From contig OU612066.1 in NCBI GenBank assembly GCA_914767715.1, positions 15,691,001 to 15,755,000 on the forward strand: 64,000 nt of DNA, given 5' to 3'. Numbering within the stretch: position 1 is the first letter of the stretch; each line of letters begins with the position of its first letter. A program made the translations under genes and the position numbers. Positions 44,025-55,928 of the stretch are shown here, piece after piece. Below the pieces are notes generated by a model. It was not told the origin of the DNA, did not search any database, and was given only the letters and a program-made list of their open reading frames with translations. This stretch comes from Membranipora membranacea. Lineage: Eukaryota; Bryozoa; Gymnolaemata; Cheilostomatida; Membraniporidae.

Positions 44025-47000
44025 TCAGTTTAGTTTTCTGAGATTACTCTGAATGATTTCGATCTTATCATTTCCTGGATATTGGCTAACATAAATATTC
44101 AGAGCTTCCTTCAGTTTCTCTTCTCCCTTAATCTTATCTCCTGTCAGGATGTAATTATTACCTAAATTATACAGTGTATTAGCTGTATGCACACTATCTG
44201 TACCCTGTGATATCTCTCTATATATAGATAATGCCTGTGTGTAACTCTGCTCAGCCTTACTGTATTGTTTCATGGCTCCGTAATTATAACCTAAAATACA
44301 CAGTGTATTAGCTGTATGCACACTGTCTGTACCCTGTGATATCTCTCTATATATAGATAATGCCTGTGTGTAACTCTGCTCAGCCTTACTGTATTGTTTC
44401 ATGTCTCCGTAATTATAACCTAAATTATACAGTGTATTAGCTGTATCCACACTATCTGTACCCTGTGATATCTCTCTAAATATAGATAATGCCTGTGTGT
44501 AACTCTGCTCAGCCTTACTGTATTGTTTCATGGCTCCGTAATTATAACCTAAAACACACAGTGTATTAGCTGTATGCACACTGTCTGTACCCTGTGATAT
44601 CTCTCTATATATAGATAATGCCTGTGTGTAACTCTGCTCAGCCTTACTGTATTGTTTCATGTCTCCATAATTATAACCTAAATAATACAGTGTATTAGCT
44701 GTATCTACACTGTCTGTACCCTGTGATATCTCTCTATATATAGTTAATGCCTGTGTGTAACTCTGCTCAGCCTTACTGTGCTGTTTCATGGCTCTGTAAT
44801 TAATACCTAAATTTTTCAGTGTATTAGCTGTATCTACACTGTCTGTACCCTGTGATATCTCTCTATATATAGATAATGCCTGTGTGTAACTCTGCTCAGC
44901 CTCACTGTATTGTTTCATGTCTCTGTAATTATAACCTAAACTATTCAGTGTATTAGCTGTATCCACACTGTCTGTACCCTGTGATATCTCTCTATATATA
45001 GATAATGCCTGTGTGTAACTCTGCTCAGCCTTACTGTATTGTTTCATGGCTCTGTAATTATAACCTAAATTATACAGTGTTTTAGCTGTATCTACACTGT
45101 CTGTACCCTGTGATTTCTCTCTATATATAGATAATGCCTGTGTGTAACTCTGCTCAGCCTTACTGTACTGTTTCATGGCTCCGTAATTATTACCTAAATT
45201 ATTCAGTATTTTAGCTGTATCTACACTGTCTGTACCCTGTGATATCTCTCTATATATAGATAATGCCTGTGTGTAACTCTGCTCAGCCTTACTGTATTGT
45301 TTCATGGCACTGTAACTATCACCTAAACTATACAGTGTATGAGCTACACGTCCTACTGCTGCATGTTCTCCATATAGATCATACAAAAACTCAAGCGATT
45401 TTAGACAATACTTCTCAGCTACATGATAGCGCTTCTGCTTACTGTACACAGTAGCCAGGCGCATCAGACATAATATCATATCGGGTGTGACATTAGGTAT
45501 TAAATCTAATCTGTCTATCAGTGAAGATACACTCAAAAGGTCTAATTTGTGAGTATTTGATTCTGCAGATGTGCACATTATTGGGTTCCCATAATAATCT
45601 GTGATTTCATCTCTTGCAGCAGTGTCACATAATGTCTGTAATGCTTGTAAATAGCTATACTCTGCTTTCTCTAACTGCCTTGCAATCACTTGTGTGTGTC
45701 CTAATGAGTAATACACTTGAGCAGATTTAGTTTGTATACTGTTCAAGGTTACAAGAGCTGTATTATGATCCCCCAGGTTAAGGTGACAGGCAGCTATTCG
45801 CACCCTATAGTCTCTGATCTGATTATCAGTCATATACTGATATATAATGAGCGCTGCTTTGTCCTTCCCACACAAGAAAAGTGTTTCTGATATTATACCA
45901 AGTAAGTGTTGCTTACTGTTAAGCGATATTGAGTCTAACTGTAGAAGTGACTCTATAGGTGTATGATAAAATCGTGGGTATTTTTCCATGAATTTTGATA
46001 GAGCTTGGAAATGATTTCCACTATAGTATAACGCTGTCACATTCGACCACCATGGGTCGGCTGTGGTGGTGTACTCTGCCAAATCCTCTAAAGATTTGAG
46101 TTTGCATCTACCTAAGGTGTCTTTTAGGGGAATCATCAGAGCACAAATCTTTGAGAAAAGACTGCTTGGTAGGAACCATCTGTTCGCACTTTGTTTATTG
46201 CTGTTTTGCTGTGTGATTTTGTGCATTATTTTCTGTGAGAGAGAAATTCTGTCATCGTGCGAGTCATGGTAAACATATGCGGCAAGCCGGATATAGGTAG
46301 CGGAGGCTAATAAATATTTCAGGGTTTCACATAAATCTTGTGAGATGATCTTGTCACAACTAAGCTTCTCTAAGGATACCCAAGAGTTCTGCTCTGAAAT
46401 CTCACTCACTATGCAAATATCTAGCAACAATATCGATGGAAATCTGTAGAACTCTTTTTTTACATCAGCATTGAATCCTTTCTGACGGAGGTCTTTATCG
46501 GGGACAAACCTAAATTTTTGAGCATCAGATTGTAACATTTTCATATTCGCATCTTTTCTAATCTTGTTTCTCATGTTTAACCGTTTTGGTCTGATTGAAG
46601 CTCTGAATTGTTGTAAAAGGGTTTCCTGCATCTTATTATGGTTGTATAAGTACAATGATTTGGTGTATGTCAGCATAGCTGTAAGATCCCCTCTTATTGA
46701 TTCTTTAGGATATGGTTTTTTTAGAATTCTATTGTGCTTGTCAGCTAGCTGCTTTGGGGTGACAATAAAATGGTTCTTATTGCACATGCTGCTTCCTGTT
46801 GGAATGTTTCCAGCTCCATCTGAAAGACCATCTATCTTAAACCCATTCTTAGCCCTGTCATCAAACCAACCATGCAACTCTTCAATAGCCATGTATGAAA
46901 GCTTTGTTTCACCAAGATTACCAATCAGAAAATAAGTAGTGAGTGCTAAAATCTCAAGGTACGCGACAGCCTTATCTGTATCATTTTCAGTGAGAAAGAG

Positions 47001-50000
47001 ATACTCCAAGTCAGAATATGGAGTTGCCTCCCCACGAGCTAATGAGCCTATAGCGACAGCCTCAAATGAACAGGGAGGCTTAATATTGAGCATGCTGACA
47101 CTCTCATCAATGATCCTTCCAGCAAACTCGCTCATTTTATCAGAACAGTTCAGTGATATTGTTTTCATGCGAGTATAAAATTTCTCAGGCAGTGTTGAGT
47201 CTTCACTGTCAATCTGACTCACCAGCTTATCACTTTCTTTAATGTCTTGTCCAAATCTGCCTCTGATGAATTCGAGGTCGAATTTTAGTTTTTCTGTTAG
47301 TTGACTCTGTTCATCATATTTCAAACTGCAGTTATCACCCCAGTAGCTCTTCTGTACTTTGAATGCCTCCTGCTTCCACAATGTCTCAGATGGTTCTCTT
47401 CTTGATAATGAGTTGTAGAGGGAATGCGCCTGTAAAAATATATAGCAATATCACCGTGGTAATCAATCATGGGAGTATATGTGTTATCTAACCTGTCAAG
47501 TGTGAGATTAAAGGTAATGTTCTGCGAAACTACAATGCATGATAAACAGAGGCACAAAATTAGTAATACTTTCAAGAGTTTTGGATCATCTTTGAAACAG
47601 CTATGCATTCAGAAACATTTTTTAACATGAATTACCTTCAAACAGTCTGTCCATTCCCGTCTAGTTTCGTATTTCTGCCTGTAATGATTTGCTAATTTGG
47701 ATAGATGGGGCACCTGCGCTCGAAGGTCATATTTACCACATCGTCTGTAGTTTAATTTGAAGTCCTTTAGAGCATCTTCATCCCACTGTGAAAATAAACG
47801 CAATCCTTATATTAAATTTGTGGCTTTATATCTTCATTGCCTATTTTGTGCAGATCATAAGCAAAACTTTTTTATAGCAAACTTATATTACAGTGAAACA
47901 TTCAAATAAAGGTAGCATACTAGTTTCAATTATGTAACTGAGATAACGCCAGACTATAAATATCCTAAATTGAACAAAGAAAACGAAATGGGAGTTGTGT
48001 CCTTATTTGACCCGACCTGATAACTCCTGACATCTTTTCATTTTGGCAACTTGATGGAACTCATGAGAGTTTTCTGCACAATCAAGCCAATAATTATTTT
48101 AAACTTCTTCGGATGCGGAGCAATAATTGAACTCTAATAGTATTTGAGTATAGATCATAATTTAGTCCTACATATTGGTCATCAGCACAACTGTATTTCC
48201 TTTCAAAGGTATACTGATCAAACTCATGAATATTCTCCCAAGTGCAGCATTCTGTGCCATTTAAATATGTATTTATATGACAGCTTCAAAATCTAAAGAT
48301 GCTAGATTGTTTTCAATTTCTATAATTTTGTCGTCACACAGTAATTTCTCATAGCATCGGACATCACATATTTATAATGATGATGCTTAGTTTTCAGATT
48401 TGAACTGAGAAACTGATAGACTTGAGTAATATGTTTTTGCTGATACCAATTTTTTGCAACCTTATAGGGTCAAATACGCCCTAATGTTCAGCCTATTAAT
48501 GTTGTTGAGAGGATGATATATCACTATATAATTGCTCTACGGATTGCTCATATCTTGAACAAAACAAAACTTGCCTGTGATAACAACCGAGGATCTTGTC
48601 CGCTTATTCTCTCTCCAGCAGATCTGCTGTCAGCCTCCATACCACTGCCACTCACTATAATCAGGGAAACACAAGCCAGTATAAACACACTCAAGGCATC
48701 AACTCTACACCACAAACAGATAACCCAAAGAGATCTATTTTATCGCTTTCTTTATTGCAGGAGAGAAAGGGCGCCCTTAAGGAATATCATCATACAACAG
48801 CAGCCTCCACTTTTAGTGTTGTAATGCAGTAAGTAAAGATCTAATTTCAGTGCCTTTTATAACAGGCTCTCCAAAGCTCAGGTCAGCCGTGACATCATCT
48901 TTCAAGTAAAAATCGTGAATAAAATCTCACTTTTAGACAAGTCTGTACGGTTGCCCTGCCTGGCTGCGATTCTCTGTCTTGTTACTCTTTTGAAGCTTGT
49001 ACACCCTGTATCATCACCTTCACACTCACTACTATATTGATGAAGGCCAACTCTCTTGCCTCTTTTCTTTCTGCCAACTTTTGACTTCTTGAAATAAGAC
49101 AATCATAGAATACAGAGATTGACAGATAGACAGAATTGCGCTTTCAGTATATCAAAAGCTATTACAAGCCGTAAGTTCAAGAAAATCCATCCCCAGTCAT
49201 CAACCAGTTATTTTACAATCGGAGAATAGTGGTAAAAATCAGCGAATGAAGTCACATTTTCAGATGCGTAGACCCTACTCGTCTGCAAATACTTCAGAGA
49301 GGAGAAAGCACCTTCAATGAGTGTAGTGCAAAAAAAGGTAGCTGTTGATATGCCCAGTAAGTGAGTACAACATTGGTAGAAAGCAAGTAAGTCTGGAGAA
49401 ACAATTGCAAGCCATTAATGTCTTCTTAAACTGTGCAAGGTTAGATGCTAGGTTGCTTCAATGTTATTTGCACTAAAAAATAACATCGAATTGAACCAAC
49501 CAATCTTATTAAACAAAAAATACAAAATGGGAGTTGTGTCCTAATAAGGTCTGGTCAGACAATACCTGACTCCTGAGCGGTAGTCGATAGTGCAGCATTT
49601 GGAATTCACAATTTTTGTGAAAAAACACAGAGAAGAGTTTTTAATCCCCTTTCAGTGCAGCGAAATATTGACAGCCCCACACTTCTCTTTCTCAAAGTAT
49701 GATTATATGTTAGATAACTATTTCGTCATCTAGGAAAACTGTATTGTGTAGAAGTATATTTCCTTGACGCCAGATATGAGCTTTCAGTCCCACCATCGCA
49801 TATCCCATTATTGTTTTGTCTTTATACAGCAAAGCTAAGCATTCAACAGATGATTAGTCATTTTTCTAATTTTCAATAATAGAATGCTGGCTCATTGGCC
49901 CTGTCTAGTTGAGCTTGTTTTATTATCTATTTATTATCTTATATTTACCTGTGATAGTTGTGGTGGGGGTTGAGTGTCAGCTCTCTCTGCAGCAGCCCTG

Positions 50001-53000
50001 TTGTCAGCCTCATGGATTCTGCCAGCTGTGAACCAGATAGAAAATCCTTGTTTACACAGACTAAATGGCATTTCTTAAAAGCATTGAGGATAATAGCATG
50101 AGATCATATTCTCCAGAAGACATGTGGATGTCACCATGGTTCTCAAAGAACACCGGACAATTAGGTTACTGCTAATATAAAACAACCTTATGGCGCCAGA
50201 AGAGATTTTCTTAAAACAGTACTTTTTCAAAGTTTTCATGTGGTGATTTATCACGTGCTTCCGATTCTTGAAGTTCCTCTGCGTATGATGGTATATGTAA
50301 AGGGAGAACCAATGCAAAAGTGCCTAGTGAATTGAGTCAGGTTCCTTGCAATGATAGGTACTAATGTGATCGCATATTAAAGCTCATCTTGGGCTAATCT
50401 GATAATGTTTACGAATTTGGCTCTCATCGATAACATAATGAATTTCTATTGCAATTGCATGGCTATGCGTAGTGCGTGCCAACAGTTATGTTAAGTGTTG
50501 TTGAGTATACGTGATTTTTTAGAATGAAGGTTGAATCAAGTACGCTCAATAGAAATACATCAGATTTAAACACAATTTTTGAAAAGCATACCTCGAGCAT
50601 TCTCCCCATCCTCAGCTCCTGAATTCCCCTGGGGTAGCGCTGAGACTTTCTCAGTAGCAGCAGCGGCGGGGGCAGCACTCTGTCTAGGCAATCTTCTGTG
50701 GGTCCCATTAGCCGAGTGTTCTACTGCTGTAGAGCCACTGACATTATATTTTCCCTTGTCTGACTTTATTTCTCTTGCTGACTGCTAAGAAGACCACAGA
50801 AGTGTATTACTTCTATTCACAGTCACTAGGGAATGATTTTTCATGTGTAAGACTGATTGTGTCTGCTAATTGCCCTTGTGCCATGAGAAATGTAAATCGC
50901 TCCTCAAACCTGGACTAGTGTTGACACTCTGAATTTAATTTGGTGGTCAGTAAATACGATACCTGTAATATTTGAGCGGTTCCTGAACCAATTGTTGCTC
51001 CATTATACTTGCTGTCAGCCTCATTTACACTGTTACCTATAATAATAATTAGAGGATGACCAGGGTATGCACCGAGGTATACACCAGGTATACACCGAGG
51101 TACACACCGAGGTATACACCGGGATATACACCAAGTTATACACCAAGGTATACACCGAGGTACACACCGAGGTATATACCGGGTATACACCGAGTTATAA
51201 ACCGATGTATACCCCAACTTTTACCCCGGTGTATACACCAGGGTATACACCGAGGTTTACACCGGGATATACCCCGGGTATACACCAAGGTATACACCGG
51301 GTATACACCGAGGTATACACCGGGTATACACCGAGGTACACACCGAGGTACACACCGAGGTATACACCGGGATATACACCAAGGTATACACCGGGTATAC
51401 ACCGAGATACACACCGAGGTATATACCGGGTATACACCGAGTTATAAACCGATGTATACCCCAACTTTTACCCCGGTGTATACACCAGGGTATATACCGA
51501 GGTATACACCAGGGTATACACCGAGGTATAAACCAGAGTAGTCACCGGGGTATACACCAGGGTATACACTAAGGTAAACACCCGGGTATACACCCGGGTA
51601 TATACCAGGGTATATACCAGCTAAAGTTGTCTTCTGAATCCCTAAATGCTTGCAACGGATGCTTTTTGCTTTTTTAAACTCTCTGAGATTTCCACAAATT
51701 TCTAAAGGAGAAGTTAAGGTTCTCTACCCTTTAGCCTGTCTTAACAAGCTTTTTTTGGTGGGTGGGAGGGGGGGGGGGACAAAGCTTGTTAACTCTTGCA
51801 CTGCTCAATACCGACCTGTTTAGATCAAATATTGTCTTCTCTTGAGAGTGGGTTGATAACTTCTTGATAACACTAATCAGTCTGTATAGGAAAACGGAGG
51901 TGTCTTTTCAGGAACACAACTCCGTTTTCCGATACAAATGGATTAGTCTGATGAAAAAGTCATCTTCCTGCACACAAGAGAAGACAATATTTAATCTAAA
52001 CAGCTAGACATCGAGGAGTGCAAGAGTTGACAAGCTTTCCCCCCCCCCCCCCACCGAACAAAACTTGTAGAGACAGGCTATCTACCTTTATGTCCTGACT
52101 GGGCACCTTAATCCAATCTATTGTTTCTTAGTTTTCAAAAACTATTTCTCTGAGGATTATTTTGCTATAAGGGCATATTCCCTTATTGTGAGGTTTCTGA
52201 ACGCAGTTGTCCCTGTTGACACATAAGTGACGCAAATTCGCCTACATACATACACCAGTAGGCCTTTATAGAAAATATAACAGTGTGAACACTCGATGTA
52301 CCAGGTGTATATACCTGTAGTACACCTCAAAGCCCAGAGTGCTCCGACATAGCACATACATATATTCGAGATAACCCCTTAGGGCAGGGGTGCCCAACCT
52401 TTTCTCTCACATGAGCCATTTAAAAAATCAATCACACCAAATGAGCTGACCACGTCGCATCACGTGTAGACAACATGGAAACAGTCAGTGATGTATAAAT
52501 GTATAATATTCATTCATGTATAAGTGCTGGCAAAATTACCAAAGCAAAGTCACTGTGGGAGATTATGCGCGTAACGCGAAAATTTTTTTGAGGCAATTTC
52601 TGGTCATATGAGGCGCCCTGGAGTTTTGTAAGCATTTTAAGCATTTTGCAAATTTTTGTAAGCATTTTGGAAAATTTAGGTTGGCAAGTCTGCAAGAAGA
52701 CAACTCTACACACATATGTACAATGCAGGCACCCAGTACAATGAACTTGTATACACTATACATACATTTAATGTACATTGTACATGCATGTATTGAATGC
52801 ATGAAATTCGCGCCAAAAAGCGCGTGAAATTTGCAAATATTAAAATGAGCCACCCAAAAAGCCAAAATGAGCCGAGGTGGCTCATGAGCCATAGGTTGGG
52901 CACCCCTGCCTTAGGGCATATTGGCATATACAAACACTTTTGTATCAACTTCGAGTAGGTGAAAAATTACCTCCTGAAATTTCTTCCTCTTTGTCTTTAG

Positions 53001-53172
53001 ACAGTCCATGTGATTCCTTTGAGGTCGAACAAAAGGCGACACTCTGCCTTGTCAATCTTCTCTTCTTTACACAGTCTGCGCCATTTCCTTCTGTATGAAG
53101 TGCATCAAGATGATGACTGTGTCTCTTCGCTGCTCTCCCTTTTCCCTTCATTGAAGATGTAGCCTTCGGCAT
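44025..53172 (-). CDS. Nucleotidyltransferase (DUF294/GlnD-type) - TPR protein, 8 exons
   Basis: Minus-strand exons: 53172-52971, 51036-50963, 50781-50592, 50025-49949, 49087-48931, 48654-48575, 47785-47636 and 47429-44025. All are in phase, 1444 aa; the intron after 48575 is GC-AG. Residues 1-260: three repeats of a basic plus EAD-motif exon pair, of unknown function. Residues ~430-460: GSLARGEATPYSDLEYLFL, the GS-x10-D-x-E signature of the polymerase-beta nucleotidyltransferase fold (Gly438, Ser439, Asp450, Glu452). Next comes a helical region, degenerate TPRs, and nine near-identical 43-aa kinesin-light-chain-like TPRs (~1010-1397). The acceptor base and substrate are unknown; signalling or innate-immune use is speculation. 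TATA box about 290 bp upstream. Confidence 0.85.
44170..45331 (-). repeat. Nine tandem 129-bp TPR units
   Basis: A fixed marker (TGCCTGTGTGTAACTCTGC on the plus strand) recurs at 44232, 44361, 44490, 44619, 44748, 44877, 45006, 45135 and 45264, exactly every 129 bp. Each unit encodes 43 residues around AMKQYSKAEQSYTQALSIYR. Units differ at only a few bases, mainly in the NYGAM/NYRDM and SVDTA/SVHTA positions. Confidence 0.97.
51061..51620. repeat. Minisatellite of ~12-bp GGTATACACC units, with higher-order repeat
   Basis: About 45 units of 11-13 bp (GAGGTATACACC and variants). A distinctive ~70-bp variant block (CGAGTTATAAACCGATG...) occurs at 51191 and again at 51438, a ~247-bp higher-order period. 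Long ORFs in several frames on both strands are a by-product. It lies in intron 1 of the TPR gene. Confidence 0.95.
51733..52079. mobile_element. Foldback element with poly-G/poly-C arms
   Basis: Ends AGCCTGTC / GACAGGCT. The inverted arms of about 165 bp include AACTCTTGCACT, AATATTGTCTTCTCTTG and AAAACGGAG, plus G and C homopolymers in mirror positions. Flanks TCTACCCTTT and TCTACCTTTA may be a damaged target duplication. Termini match the small MITE at 9933-10004. Confidence 0.8.
52377..52916. mobile_element. Non-autonomous hAT element with perfect 8-bp TSD
   Basis: Terminal inverted repeats CAGGGGTGCCCAACCT / AGGTTGGGCACCCCTG bound 52385-52908 (524 bp). They are flanked by identical 8-bp repeats CCTTAGGG (52377-52384 and 52909-52916). 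No transposase ORF. CAGGG termini and an 8-bp duplication are hallmarks of the hAT superfamily. It is in intron 1 of the TPR gene. Confidence 0.93.
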
Positions 53173-53468
53173 CTACAATGGTAATTCTGATAACAGTAAC
53201 AAATATAATTACAATGTACAAACAGTGGTACTTTTGTAAGGGATAATGAAGTGGAGCTCTAAACTTATTTATATTTTTTAATTCATCAATCAATCCTCCC
53301 AGCCGGCAAGGTTTAGCCAGCAACCTTCTGTAGAGGTTGCCAATGGGCAGCTTTATTGTTAGCCAATATCCTCTGACATCACCTGTCTTTGATAGGTATG
53401 CCAGAGGGAGCCAGATATCCCCATTTCCCAGCAACAGATAATTGGTTGTAGATGCTTCTGCTTTTATA
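53173..53468 (-). promoter_or_regulatory. TATA box and 5' leader of the nucleotidyltransferase-TPR gene
   Basis: TATAAAAG on the minus strand at 53461-53468 predicts a start site near 53435. The leader to the ATG at 53172 would be ~260 nt, with a short upstream ORF (MGISGSLW..). A TTGTAG just before the ATG could instead be a splice acceptor. Confidence 0.5.
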
Positions 53469-54354
53469 CTCTATTTTCTTGCCATTGGCGGTTGCAGAAA
53501 TAACTTTTCTGGACTGCTCAGTTCATTAAAAGTATTGGCTGATTTTGGTGATTATCTCCTCCTGACCAAATTTTGAACTTCACTCTAGGGAAGTGTATTT
53601 AACATGGGTGAACTAAACCCACATATAATTATGTATTATACCAATATAAACCCAATGAGCTACAATAATATTAAAAAAAATATTATTTCTCAAAGAAATC
53701 TACAAAAAACAGCCGTTACTATCAAAGTAATGTATCGCACACCTACTTCCAATAGTCCGATTACTTCCAAATTTCTTTTGGTTATTCAGAATAGGGCTGT
53801 CCAGATATGCCGATTTTTGCATTATTGTAAGTTGCATGCAAGCAAAATGTAACATGTATATCTGTTTTTTGAAAGTATGCCTGATGTTTGCTTACGATTG
53901 TGCAATACACCAGAGACCTTAGCCTTTGATATACTCTCTTTGTCTAAACAAAGCCTCTTCTATAACAAGCTTTCAATTTAATCGATGTATGAGGCACAAT
54001 AATCCTATGTCCCAAATGCAACAAGTACAATTATAATCTGCTACTGGTAGCCTAATACTGTGATTACCAAAGATCATAAATTGTTAATACTACATTTTAA
54101 AAATATTCTGATCATGAATTAAATGATTCGAATTCAGTAATTTAGCAGGAAATCTCATCATTCAACTTCAAATGTGGAAATAAGTCTTAGGCACAAATGG
54201 TCTTGATTGGTTTCCCATCTTATTTCAATGATTAATATCTCAACAAAATTTTTATTCATGTGTAGTTTAGTTGTAATTTCATGTATATATAGGTTTTTTC
54301 ACCTTTGTCAAACATTTGATCGTCTAGAAAGTGCTTGAGTTTTATATTATTATT
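53469..54354. other. Intergenic, no feature recognised
   Basis: AT-rich spacer upstream of the TPR gene. No exon, tRNA or clear transposon seen. Confidence 0.4.
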
Positions 54355-54590
54355 ATTCATCTACTGGTACTTGTGTCAACCGACCTTGCCCAGTGATATG
54401 AATTAAATTTAAGCCAGGGATACCCATCAAACAATTATGAAATATTTCAATCCTAAGAAATACACAAGAAGGCCTGACACTATCACATTTTAAACAAGGA
54501 TTGATTGAGGAGACAATGTCAATTAAAAATTATTGAAGATTATTAGGGTTGTTTCAAACATAAATTACTGTCTTTCAAGTAAAATTTTTG
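54355..54590 (+). repeat. Left arm of a long inverted repeat
   Basis: About 236 bp, nearly identical to the reverse complement of 57458-57693 (for example CTACTGGTACTTGTGTCAAC and CAGGCCTGACAC-type sequence). The arms enclose about 2.9 kb. Confidence 0.9.
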
Positions 54591-54621
54591 AGTCAAGCTA
54601 CTAGAAGTGCATGGCAAGCTA

Positions 54622-54741
54622 GTGCAACCATAGTCTAAGTGCTCAGACTCCAAGGCGCAGGGAGTTGCTTGCGCAAACTATAATAGTTTGCGCAAGTAAC
54701 TCCCTGCGCCTTGGAGTCTGGGCACTTAGACTAGTGCAACC
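54622..54741. mobile_element. Palindromic MITE copy 2 with exact 9-bp TSD
   Basis: The element at 54631-54732 (102 bp) is nearly palindromic (TAGTCTAAGTGCTCAGACTC... / ...TCTGGGCACTTAGACTA). It has direct repeats GTGCAACCA on both sides (54622-54630 and 54733-54741). Same family as 19926-20009. Confidence 0.92.
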
Positions 54742-54965
54742 ATGATGCGAATGGCTATTATTATTATTATTATAATCTCACATGACACATGCCTCCAAAA
54801 TATGCTGACTCTGTGGGTTCGGAAAGATCTTCTTTGTAATTTTGTGATGGCTTATTTAGTCAACACAAACGGTATGAATCTTTCAATTTAGAAATTGTGG
54901 TTAAAATAGATTATATTTTATTAGCTTCGATTGTTTGATGCAGAAAGCGTGCTATCAAGAATGAG

Positions 54966-55060
54966 ATGGATTTAAGAGTTGGTGACATACGTTAGAGTGT
55001 CAGTCGCACAGCGCGCATGCGTTGGAGGTCAGGGGTTTTGTTAGCCCCGAGGGCTTGTCA
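54966..55060 (+). mobile_element. Degraded tRNA-derived SINE (tentative)
   Basis: GTGACATACGTTAGAGTG resembles box A, and GGTCAGGGGTTTTGTTAGCC a decayed T-arm/box B. No intact promoter boxes. Confidence 0.3.
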
Positions 55061-55928
55061 ATTGGGATGCATGGGTTTCTCTTTGATTACAGATTATAGC
55101 AAGAAGCTGATCTATGAATACTGAATTGCAATCTAACTATTATGATAAATGGAAGGTTACCAAAATATGTGCATATCTTGGCACTGAGCATAGGGATTCA
55201 TAAGTTAAAATTGAGATAGGAGCTGGAAAGTGTTTAACACAGAGTAATTCATTATGCTAGCAATATCAATTGTAAGCAGAGGCTGTACACACAGCATTCT
55301 TCTCATAGAGTGTTATCATGTGTTGCTATTCACAATAAAATATCTAATTGTGTGGCTAATTAAAATTGTTTTTAAAAACAGGAGCACAAGCTATTGTTTG
55401 GTGACAAGATTGAGTCAACATAATCTCATAATTGTGTTGGTTTGTGATGGTTTGTGTTGTCGCAATGTCTCTCTGTTTAGTTATACAATCAAAAGATTTA
55501 CTATGTAGTGCTCTCATATTTACAGGTAGGCATACAAGTAGTGATTGCTTATTTATTTATTTTATAGAGGCTTACAAAAGGATGGCTAATAATTTAGGTT
55601 AGCAGAATACAATTTTGAATATTATCATGGGCTAAGGCCCCTGTAACTCCTTGCTCTCTGTATGGCATCACAGCCAATAACACAGTGACCAATATCCTCA
55701 TGACAGTAGATACAATAGTAAAAACCTTTCATACTGTGATTTATCTGGATAACCAACTAACTATATTGACTTCAAGCTGTTGATGGTATATGGCCGAGGA
55801 GCTATTGGTGACTGCATTTGGAAAACTTCTAACTCAAATTAAGCTGCAAAACAAAATCCCTCCCCTGCCTTCTCTGGTCTTCACCTGATTGATTTGATTG
55901 ATTTATTACATATCACAGACAATATTAC

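Larger units (their letters stand above)
48575..53172 (-). repeat. Triplicated exon pair (B-A modules) at the 5' end of the TPR gene
   Basis: B exons (53172-52971, 50781-50592, 49087-48931) start in phase 0, end in phase 1, and share a basic core: RRLTRQS, RRLPRQS, KRVTRQR. A exons (51036-50963, 50025-49949, 48654-48575) go from phase 1 to phase 0, are 25-27 codons and share an EAD-[SN] core and a Gln at the end. Each pair is a frame-neutral unit. Introns 3' of A2 and A3 share GGGAGTTGTGTCCT (about 49528 and 47990), supporting block duplication. Confidence 0.8.

Noticed and set aside
51056-51541. 161-codon and other long ORFs (GYTPRYTP-type repeats) on both strands
   Set aside because: They arise because the 12-bp minisatellite has no stop in several frames. 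They lie in an intron and encode only repeat.
51061-51620. CRISPR-like array
   Set aside because: No unique spacers; units are continuous tandem repeats in a eukaryotic intron.
53105-53434. 109-codon minus-strand ORF as first exon of the TPR gene
   Set aside because: It has no ATG start, begins at the predicted transcription start, lacks a convincing donor and is in a different frame from the ATG at 53172; more likely 5' leader.
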